From positions 168,102-232,101 of the forward strand of contig JACJNZ010000014.1 in the NCBI GenBank assembly GCA_014695325.1: DNA of 64,000 bases, given 5' to 3'. Each line of letters opens with the position of its first letter. The stretch's first letter is position 1. The stretch comes from Cyanobacteria bacterium FACHB-502. Lineage in GTDB: Bacteria; Cyanobacteriota; Cyanobacteriia; Elainellales; Elainellaceae. This document shows, one piece after another, positions 7,288-14,673 of the stretch. The notes beneath the pieces are model-generated. The model did no database searches and was not told the origin of the DNA. It saw nothing but the letters and a program-made list of their open reading frames with translations. A program made the position numbers and the translations under genes.

Positions 7288-9498
7288 TTATTGTTCCCTT
7301 CCTATACTTTCTAATTCTGAAAATGTAATTCTAAAGGTCGTTCCTGTTCCTTCTGTTCGATCGAGTTCTATAGTGCCTTCGAGTTGTTCAGTAAAGACGC
7401 AGACAAGTTCCAAGCCGAGTGATTCTGTGTTACGGAAGTCTAGCTCTAACGGAAAGCCAATTCCATTATCCTGAACAGTTAATATGAATCGATTGTCAGA
7501 AGTGGGGGAAATTTCAATAAGGATTTCATTTTCTGAGGTTGGCGTAGGAAAAGCATGTTTTAAGGTATTGGAAACTAATTCATTGATGATTAATCCACAG
7601 GGAATGGCTGTATCAATATTGAGCCAAACGCCTGCTGCCTCAGCTCGTAGCGTTGCTGCTTGCGAATTTGCCGTATAGGACCGAAGCAGATTATTCGCCA
7701 AGTCACGAATATATTCATCAAAGTTGATTTTGAGTAAATCACTCGATTGATGCAGTTTTTCATGAATCAGCGCCATTGAACGAATTCGATTTTGGCTGTC
7801 CTTGAACAGTGCAAGTACCCTTTCGTCCCTGATGTAGTCCGATTGAAGTCTCAAGACACTTGAAATCACCTGTAGATTATTTTTGACCCGATGGTGGATT
7901 TCTTTCAATAGGGCTTCTTTTTCCTTCAATGACAGTTTTAGCTGCTCCTCGGTTCGCTTGCGTTCTTTCAGTTCGTTCTGGACTTGCTGATACAGCTCAG
8001 ATTGTTGAATCGCGATCGCCATATGAATTGCGAGTTGCTTCAATAAATCAACTTCAAACGATCGCCATTGTCTGGGGCCAGAGCAGTGATAGGCACATAA
8101 TAATCCCCACAAGTGTTCTCCTTGCAGGATCGGGACAACCAGGCTTGCTCGTATATCGTATAGGACCAGAATGTCAATATGACACTGAGTTAAACCAGCT
8201 GTATAAATATCCTCACAAACCTGAGTCCGTCCATTCTTATAAGCTTGGGCATAGTTTTGCCCAAAGCACTTATCCTGGATGCTGCTATTGAGTGCAGGCC
8301 TCCAACCGTCTTCGACTGACTCGACCACGACGGTGCCACTCCAGTCTGGATGGAACTGGTAGATAATCACTCGATCTGCTTTGAGAAATTGCCGGACTTC
8401 CTCGACACTCCGCTGCAGGATGTCATTAAGATTCAGGGACTCTCGGATGTGGAGTGCCATCGCGGCTAGAATCTGGCTGCATTGCAGCTGTTCCAGCAAG
8501 CCTACCGGATTTTCTAGCAGATGAAGAGCCAATTCTGAACCCTGTTCTTGAGCCAATTCACCGCTTGATGCCTCAAACTGCTCGATCGATCGCTGCAGTT
8601 GTTCCGCAGCGTCATACATCTCATTAAGAGCCAGAACCTCTAGAAAACTTGTGGGTGAGACAACGCCTAAAAGTTCTCCCTGGGGTCCGTATACCCCAAA
8701 CCGCTGCACTTTTGCTTGCTGCATCTTCCAGTAAGCAACTAATATCGACTCTGAGGATGGGAAGTGCAGGAATGGGCTGCTCATCACTGTCTGAGCTTGT
8801 ATCTGCGATAAATCTAGCCCTAATGTCCAAAGCTGAAGCACATGCCGCTCTAAAAGTAATCCCACAGGGTGGGAATTATCCTGCGTATCATCTGCTGCTG
8901 TCAGCACGACACAATCCGCTTCACGATCAAGCATTAATTGAGCTAACTGGAGAACTGATGTAGCTGCAGGTGCTTGAACGATCGGCAGAGAAACAATTTC
9001 TGCTAACTGCTTTAATTTCAGTAGTTCATCTAGTTGTAAGACACAGCGGAGACTCGCCGGGGTGATGATACCGAGCCACTGCTCCTGCTCATCCACAACA
9101 GGAAGATGATAAATCTGATGCTGACGGAGCTGAGCGAGGGCAGTAAAAACGTTTTGATCTTCAGTTTGGGTCAAGGCGATGACTGGTTGACGCACAACGT
9201 CAGCAACTTTCACTGCCGTTAAATCTCGCCCTGAAACAATCGCCTGTAGGGCGTCTCTCTCTCCGAATACCCCCAGGAGCCGTACCCCTTCTACAATCAG
9301 AATGCCACTTGCTCGCGCTTCGCTCATCAGTACGGTATTGAGCGAGAGTTCTAAACCCGGAAGAACACAGCTGCTCTGCGCTTTGCTCATCATCCTAATC
9401 GCGCTGCCCAGGGACGCATCAGGAGCTATGGTCAACGGGCGTCGATCAATTGCAGAATCTAAAGATAAGGAAGGGGCTGATGAATTTTGCGGATGCAT
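7288..9498 (-). CDS. CBS-cyanobacteriochrome (DXCF) HisKA_2 sensor kinase
   Basis: A 736-residue soluble sensor. Residues about 15-300 hold four CBS motifs (two Bateman pairs, e.g. IYHLPVVDEQEQWLGIITPASL), likely nucleotide-binding. Residues 345-505 are a GAF domain with full cyanobacteriochrome hallmarks: AGLTQCH with canonical bilin Cys439-His440, and D409-K-C411-F, a DXCF second cysteine exactly 28 residues earlier. The C-terminus is a HisKA_2/HWE-like kinase: EIHHRVKNNLQVISSVLRLQS (His535) with HATPase N box INELVSNTLKHAF and DNGIGFP. DXCF members of this family sense blue/green or teal light with phycoviolobilin or phycocyanobilin; that this one does is inference. First gene of a two-gene operon; a perfect inverted repeat lies 52 bp upstream. 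Confidence 0.92.
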   Translation of the reverse strand: MHPQNSSAPSLSLDSAIDRRPLTIAPDASLGSAIRMMSKAQSSCVLPGLELSLNTVLMSEARASGILIVEGVRLLGVFGERDALQAIVSGRDLTAVKVADVVRQPVIALTQTEDQNVFTALAQLRQHQIYHLPVVDEQEQWLGIITPASLRCVLQLDELLKLKQLAEIVSLPIVQAPAATSVLQLAQLMLDREADCVVLTAADDTQDNSHPVGLLLERHVLQLWTLGLDLSQIQAQTVMSSPFLHFPSSESILVAYWKMQQAKVQRFGVYGPQGELLGVVSPTSFLEVLALNEMYDAAEQLQRSIEQFEASSGELAQEQGSELALHLLENPVGLLEQLQCSQILAAMALHIRESLNLNDILQRSVEEVRQFLKADRVIIYQFHPDWSGTVVVESVEDGWRPALNSSIQDKCFGQNYAQAYKNGRTQVCEDIYTAGLTQCHIDILVLYDIRASLVVPILQGEHLWGLLCAYHCSGPRQWRSFEVDLLKQLAIHMAIAIQQSELYQQVQNELKERKRTEEQLKLSLKEKEALLKEIHHRVKNNLQVISSVLRLQSDYIRDERVLALFKDSQNRIRSMALIHEKLHQSSDLLKINFDEYIRDLANNLLRSYTANSQAATLRAEAAGVWLNIDTAIPCGLIINELVSNTLKHAFPTPTSENEILIEISPTSDNRFILTVQDNGIGFPLELDFRNTESLGLELVCVFTEQLEGTIELDRTEGTGTTFRITFSELESIGREQ

Positions 9499-9549
9499 GA
9501 ATCAGTGTTTTTAGCAGCAGGGCTTTAACAAGAGGTTTTATTCGGCAGT

Positions 9550-9572
9550 AGTTAAGTTAACGTAACTTAACT
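9550..9572. promoter_or_regulatory. Perfect 10-bp inverted repeat, candidate operator
   Basis: Arms AGTTAAGTTA and TAACTTAACT separated by ACG, 52 bp upstream of the start codon of the cyanobacteriochrome kinase. The symmetry and AT-rich composition suit a dimeric repressor/activator site or a promoter-proximal hairpin. No T-tract follows on the gene strand, so a terminator is unlikely. Confidence 0.5.
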
Positions 9573-10494
9573 CAAAATGATGAATTGAGCTAATTCCTAT
9601 ACAAACTATAAGTCATGAATCATAAACTTCTTCTTGGCATGTGGCATTGCTGAACCGGAGTAGGATTAGCCCCCCTAGCCTTCCAAAGTTGGAGGGAACT
9701 GGTGCTCAAAGCCCCCCTCGCTCTGGGTGTCGTGCTCCGAGGACTCCGTAGCCCTTTACCCTCTTACCCTTGTGCCCTCTGCCCTTTTTTCTCTTCCCTC
9801 TGGCGCGAAGTGCCTCAAAATTTTTTCTAAACATCAGCCACCCGTATGCTTCGCAGTTCCCCAAAGGGGTAATTGCCCCTTCCCCACGCTCCTCTCCCTC
9901 CTTCCCTTCTCTCGCTTCACCACAGGCGGTTGTGAAATGCCACCTCTCAAGGACTCTTGGACTGGAAAAATATCAGGTCAGGCGTAAATCCTTTTTCTCC
10001 CAACCGCATGACACCATCCCGAACAAATGATCGCTCTCCTATCCACAGCGCCTCGATTCATATTTCAATAGGAGCAAAATTTCAATGGGAGCAAACGTGA
10101 TCGCCGCAATCGCTAGCCAACCCTGAAGAATCTGTCGCAGCAGTAGTTGGCTACCCACGATTGTACTACCGACAATCAGGTGATCTTCGATCAGTTCGAG
10201 CTTGCCCTCCGGTCGGTGGTGCAAGAACGATTCAAAAATTCTTTAGTAGTAGGATACAAGGTACGATCGCCTCCTCATTGTGGGTCGGCTGCCATGTGGA
10301 ATGTAGTACCTGAAAGCCTTAGTTTACAAAGGCATCAAAAATTGGCAGTTTATTTTATCACAGAGTAGGATCAAGAAATTGCAACAAATGGAGTAAATTG
10401 GCAAACCATTTTTTCGTACCGTCTAAAAACTGTACCTAAAGATGAGGGTTCTAGACGACGAGATTGGCAATTCGTTTTATTGCTGTACACATAG
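9573..10494. other. About 0.9 kb without a convincing gene, repeat-rich
   Basis: Contains GGCATTGCTGAAC at 9643, similar to the ends of the MITE-like element near 29.9 kb. A poly-C block is at 9667-9725 (CCCCCCTAGCCTTCC ... GCCCCCCTCG). A copy of a dispersed repeat is at 9846-9876 (ATGCTTCGCAGTT ... GGGGTAATTGC). A minus-strand frame at 10039-10224 (KLELIEDHLIVGSTIVGSQLLL) looks like the remnant of a coding gene, reminiscent of Uma2/DUF820-type proteins but too short to call. The rest shows nothing recognisable. Confidence 0.5.
10039..10224 (-). pseudogene. Possible remnant of a Uma2-like gene
   Basis: A 61-codon minus-strand frame reading RPEGKLELIEDHLIVGSTIVGSQLLLRQILQG followed by a hydrophobic stretch. 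The 'KLELIEDHLIVG' wording resembles the N-terminal strand region of Uma2-family (PD-(D/E)XK-fold) proteins common in cyanobacteria, but no catalytic D/ExK part follows before the stop. I read it as a degraded fragment; it may equally be chance. Confidence 0.25.
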
Positions 10495-11238
10495 TTAGTT
10501 CCAGCGATCGATCACTTCCAGCATCTTTTCCTTAGACAGTGTTCCTTTTTCCAGGACACCCAGCACGTCGTTGAACTGCTTAAACTGAGCGTTTGGATGA
10601 CGCTTGCGATGTTCCTGGAGTTTTTCAATAATCTTAAGTGCCTTTTTCTGGCTTAAAAACTCCAGCTTTTTAAGTACTTGCTGCTGTACTGCCGGTTCCG
10701 AGATTCTATTGAATGCCTCCAGCGGCGGTAAAGGCTGCGGCAACTTGCTGTCGATCGTTTCTGTTAAATCTAGCTTTAACCGTTCGATCGAACTGCTGAG
10801 ATGCTTAAAGCTTTGCTCAAGCCTAGATTCTAAATTCTTCAGCTTAAGCGATAAAGTCCCTTCATCAGAGAGGGCTGGATTTGAAGGGGATGGAGGGCCT
10901 GGCAGTGGAGGTTGACGAACGGCTTCAGTTACCTCTAATTGTTTAAGCATTGCGCCCTCAATTTTGGGCTTCAAAATGAATACCGTAATGCGATCGGGTA
11001 ATTCGGGATCGATTTCTCTTGCTTTGAGGAAAGCATAGTACTCTAAATGTCCTGACACCAGTTCGTATTCATCAATTCTTAGCGCTCGGACGAGAGGAAT
11101 ATCAATCAGCCCTCTTAGCTCAACGATGGTATGAGCTAAGGCTTCAATCTCTGTTGCTTTGTCGTCCAGATTAAACGGTAAAGATGCAGAATTAACCTGA
11201 ATACTATCCAGATCAACAATTGATGTGAGTAGACTCAT
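10495..11238 (-). CDS. Divergent ParB-like protein
   Basis: A 247-residue protein starting at ATG 11238; a TTG at 11310 would overlap the upstream parA-like gene by 11 bp. Residues 1-100 resemble the ParB/sulfiredoxin N-terminal domain: VDLDSIQVNS, then ELRGLIDIPLVRALRIDEYELVSGHLEYYAFLKAREID. In canonical ParB the segment after 'ELV' is GERRxRA, the CTP/DNA contact motif; here it is GHLEYYA, so CTP-dependent clamp behaviour is doubtful. A Pro-rich linker and a helical segment (LKLKNLESRLEQSFKHLSSSIERLKLDL, likely coiled coil) precede a Lys-rich helical C-terminus. It follows the nuclease-ParA gene, the usual parA-parB order, though no parS-like repeats were seen. Confidence 0.6.
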   Translation of the reverse strand: MSLLTSIVDLDSIQVNSASLPFNLDDKATEIEALAHTIVELRGLIDIPLVRALRIDEYELVSGHLEYYAFLKAREIDPELPDRITVFILKPKIEGAMLKQLEVTEAVRQPPLPGPPSPSNPALSDEGTLSLKLKNLESRLEQSFKHLSSSIERLKLDLTETIDSKLPQPLPPLEAFNRISEPAVQQQVLKKLEFLSQKKALKIIEKLQEHRKRHPNAQFKQFNDVLGVLEKGTLSKEKMLEVIDRWN

Positions 11239-11299
11239 TGGAGCTTGCTGCCAAAATTTTCTCAATTTATTATGTCTGGAATCTGCGGAGCAGTGACAA

Positions 11300-12670
11300 T
11301 CAAGCGTCAATCAACGCGAGAACTTCTTGCGCCAATTGGCTAAATTCTTCAGCAGATTGGGAATCTGGTTTGTGATCCAGAATTGAACGCGGATCAGGAA
11401 TATCAAGCTGACCCATTTCAATGGTTCGCTCAATTGCTGATGAGACATCTCGACGTTCAAAAATGCGCGATTTCAGCAGCGGAAAGCCGTATTGGTTCTG
11501 CACGATCGCTTCCATTTTGGGCAGCGTGTAGTCTACAAATCGGGCATAGGTCGCTAGCTTGGTTGGCAAAACCCCCAGCACTTTAATTGTATCTCTGCCC
11601 ATTTCTTCCTTAAAATCGTTGATTTCTGCAACAAATTTCTGCACGTTCCTTAAGCCTTCGTTTGCAAAGGGCTTTAGATCCGACGGGATAAGCAAATAGT
11701 CTGCTGCAATTAAAGCAATCCGCGCATAAATATTGAGTGAGGGAGGTGTATCAATCAAGACAATATCATAGCGGTCTTTCACATCCTGAAGCTTTTTCAC
11801 CAGTCTTGTGCGAGCGTGTTCAGTTTGAACAAATTCCTGTTCACACTCCATCAGCCGAATGTGGCTGGGAATGACATCAAATTCAGGCGATGAAAAACTA
11901 GACTGCCGTGCAACTTCAGAAATAGAGAATTTGTTTTTCTCAATAATCACGTGATACACGTATGAATTCTTGATTGTGTCTGTCAGTTCATCCTGAAACT
12001 TAACTAATCCTGTAGCAAATGTCGTATTTGCCTAACTATCCAAATCGATCACGAGGACTCGCTTGTTCTGCTTGCTGAGAGCGGCAACCAGGTTAATCAC
12101 AGTCGTTGTTTTGCCTACTCCACCTTTATTGTGATAAACCGCGATAACTTTCATGTTTGGCTCCTGCTTTGATGAAGTTTGATTTATTTGCTGCTCTGGA
12201 TCTGCTGGGTGCAGTTGCGGCGATATCTCTTGAATCAATGCTTCCTGCTGTAGTGTTTCTCGACCAATAATTTGTTTGATGGTTCCAATCTTCTGAGGAA
12301 CCTCGTGCCCTGGAACTTGCAGCAGTAGGTTTAGCTCTCCATTGCTCTGCTCATAGATTCTGACCAGATGACCGTTCGTTAACAGTCCATAGCGAACATC
12401 TAAACTTGTTAGATAGCGGCGAAACTTTCTGACATGGCGATCGAGGTTTTGGCGAGGATGCTTCGCCTCTAAAATTAATTGGAGCTGATTTTGATAGCCT
12501 AATAAGTTTGCTGCAACCGCTAAAAAATCAAGGCGAATTCTGCCAAAAGTGACCTCCTGCTGCCAACATTGTGGTGAATAGCCCAACATCGGCAGTAGAT
12601 AGAGAACAATAAACTTACTCTCTACCTCCGATTCATTACGACATTGCCCTGGATCAAAGAACGTGGACAC
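11300..12670 (-). pseudogene. PD-(D/E)XK nuclease-like domain fused to ParA ATPase, with in-frame amber codon
   Basis: One continuous frame of 457 codons from GTG 12670, interrupted only by TAG at 12034-12032. Residues 10-110 resemble the HsdR N-terminal type PD-(D/E)XK fold: IRLDFLAV (Asp48), LILEAKH (Glu68, Lys70), and a [11 protein letters not shown] helix. A linker follows, then ParA from Met173: [22 protein letters not shown] (deviant Walker A), RVLVIDLDS, then the amber exactly where ParA proteins have Gln (DxDxQxN), resuming ANTTFATGL. The downstream part is intact ParA: VLIDTPPSLN (Walker B), LLIPSDLKPFANEGL. No other stop or frame change occurs. It may be a recent nonsense mutation (CAG to TAG), a read-through case, a sequencing error, or two polypeptides. 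Followed by the ParB-like gene. Confidence 0.75.
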
Positions 12671-13101
12671 GCGATTTATGGCATGAGGGTGACAATACGA
12701 ATCTCTTCTAAAATACCCATCCCAGTCTGGCTACTGCCGGAAAGAGCTAGATCTTTGACAAAGCATTACCCCCATAGCAAGGTTGCGTGAAATGAAATGC
12801 GTCAAGCCTGGTTTAGAGCCGCAGCGATGTCCTGATGCCGAAGCACATCTGCGAATTTTGCAGCACCTTAGCCCCACTGCCACCTATCGCATTCTGTTTG
12901 ATGTGCCGAAACATCATCTACAGGATGTCAGGCAAGAGAGCGATCGAACAATTTGTAAAGCGATCGAATAATTTACCTCAGTCAAACTATAATCGCTGAA
13001 GGGGAGTCGATCGGTGAGTTTCCTCAATCTGAAGATATTGTTGAGCAGACGAAAGCGATCGAGTGGTGTTGATCGAAAACAAATTTCCCAACAGAACAAT
13101 C
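12671..13101. other. 430-bp gap between divergent genes
   Basis: Separates the nuclease-ParA gene from the VanW gene. A short plus-strand frame at 12783-12971 has no recognisable domain. CGATCG motifs occur but no repeats resembling a centromere site were seen. Confidence 0.4.
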
Positions 13102-13899
13102 ATGCATCTTTTCTGGGAGAACTGTAAGCGACCGATTCGTAATCGGCTGAAACAAGGTAAAGCGTTTTTACGAGGCTATCCCTTTTATTACACTCGAACG
13201 CAAGACCCCGAATTTGCTAACCGCTACGGTTATTTATGGAGTGAATTTAGAACGCCGATTCCCGATCGCGGTACTCCCGAAATTCGTGCCAATCGTCTGT
13301 GGAATTTGCAGCTTGCAGCCGAACGGATTCACTGCTTGCGCTTAGCACCGGGAGCAATTTTCAGTTTTTGCGATCGGATCGGTGAACCTACTTTAAAGAA
13401 TGGCTTTCGAGCCGCTCCAGTCTTTATTCGGGGTAAAGTTTTGACCGATGTGGGTGGTGGTTTATGTTTGATTGCAACCAATTTGTTTAACACATTTTTA
13501 CAGGCAGGCTGCGAGATTTTAGAACGTCATTGTCACAGCATTGATGCCTACGGCGACGAACGCTTTTATCCGCTGGGGCAAGATGCTGCGGTTGCCTATG
13601 GCTACAAAGATTTAGTCGTGAAAAACTCCAGTCAAATTGCTTTGCAGTTGCGCTTTCAAGTTATGGGCGATCGGGGTGAAGTGCATTCCAGCGTATGGGG
13701 TGAACAGCCTTACTCGATTCAAATCAAGATTGAATCTAAAGTGTTAGAAGAGATTCCTCCTGCCAAAGCAGACGATTGCTCCGGCTGGATTGTGGAAACA
13801 ACGCGCTCCGTTCAAAAGACTTCCGATCTGTCCCTGTCCCCTCAATGGCAGTTAGACTATCGCACCGTTAGCCATTATGCCCCCTGTGAACGATCGTAA
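13102..13899 (+). CDS. VanW family protein
   Basis: A 265-residue protein with the VanW core: NRLWNLQLAAERIHCLRLAPGAIFSFCDRIGEPTLKNGFRAAPVFIRGKVLTDVGGGLCLIATNLFNTFLQAG, including the conserved SFxxxIGEPT and GGGLCxxAT motifs. Basic N-terminus, no signal peptide. VanW was first named in vancomycin-resistance clusters; its biochemical role is unsettled, and short stand-alone forms like this are widespread in bacteria. The ATG at 13102 is taken as start; an in-frame GTG at 13063 would add 13 residues and neither has a strong ribosome site. It is not linked here to van genes, so no resistance role should be read into it. Confidence 0.88.
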   Translation: MHLFWENCKRPIRNRLKQGKAFLRGYPFYYTRTQDPEFANRYGYLWSEFRTPIPDRGTPEIRANRLWNLQLAAERIHCLRLAPGAIFSFCDRIGEPTLKNGFRAAPVFIRGKVLTDVGGGLCLIATNLFNTFLQAGCEILERHCHSIDAYGDERFYPLGQDAAVAYGYKDLVVKNSSQIALQLRFQVMGDRGEVHSSVWGEQPYSIQIKIESKVLEEIPPAKADDCSGWIVETTRSVQKTSDLSLSPQWQLDYRTVSHYAPCERS

Positions 13900-14236
13900 A
13901 TAATGAGCGCTCGTTAAAAAAACACTGCTTTCCTGACTGCTCCCATTGCCTCGAACTGTGGCTTAGATATCAAGATTGACGGTGAGGGGAATCGTTTCGG
14001 TGTGAATCAGGAGGGTTGTTCTGATGAATCAGCAATCAATGGTAGAAAACGATGGTAGAAAACGATCGACTGCCTTTGTGATACTGGCTACTTGCGATCG
14101 TCCCCGCTTGCTGATGCGTTAATGTGCGATCGATGCTGCCTTGGGGTAACAAGCCCTGGAACTAAATTTAGTTATCTAAGAACCTTTTGCGTTTCGCGAT
14201 CGTCTATCTTATGAGAGGCGCAGTGGAGATCGGGCA
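13900..14236. other. Intergenic region with a perfect 14-bp palindrome
   Basis: No gene recognised. AACTAAATTTAGTT at 14160-14173 is a perfect palindrome 63 bp upstream of the next short frame, a possible operator. Confidence 0.4.
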
Positions 14237-14437
14237 GTGCAATTTAAGATTCGTTCGTGGATTATTGAAATTGGGTTTGGTATTGGCCTTTTGCTGCTAG
14301 CAAGTCTGGCTCTGCTGCTGGCGATGGAGCATCATCCTCAAATTCCTCAGCCCCATAGCTCGACAAGACAGATCATGCCAGGCAGTTCTCTAGCGAGAAC
14401 AATTATCCCTTTGGGAAACAGCGAAGCGATCGGCTGA
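14237..14437 (+). CDS. Small single-pass membrane protein, hypothetical
   Basis: A 66-residue frame with a GTG start. It has a short basic N-terminus (QFKIRSW), one clear hydrophobic helix (IIEIGFGIGLLLLASLALLLAM) and a polar Pro/Ser-rich tail. It fits a small inner-membrane or secreted peptide, but I recognise no family. It lies in the same direction as the TamB-like gene with a 236-bp gap, and a palindrome sits upstream. It could be chance. Confidence 0.35.
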   Translation: MQFKIRSWIIEIGFGIGLLLLASLALLLAMEHHPQIPQPHSSTRQIMPGSSLARTIIPLGNSEAIG

Positions 14438-14673
14438 GAGACGTAGAAACTTAGCGACAATTTAGACACAGGGGAGTCCGCAAAATCTGGTATCCTGCTG
14501 TCATTTGTGTTGCTCCCTCTCCCAAAGACTCGGCTATAGTGCTTAAGGACAATTTGAGAAAACGATTCTGAAGAAACGGGTAAAATCTTTCGGCAGTTCT
14601 GTCCGTCGTGAGGCGGGTTGCGCTGGTGCACAGCCGAAGGACAGCGGTGGGAAAGGCGAGTGGGGTGAGACGG

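Noticed and set aside
9727..10030. Two overlapping 86-codon ORFs
   Set aside because: Ser/Pro/Leu/Phe-rich products of a repeat region in two frames; no start signal or domain.
12783..12971. 62-codon plus-strand ORF between the nuclease-ParA and VanW genes
   Set aside because: No recognised domain, no ribosome site, and composition does not stand out from the surrounding gap.
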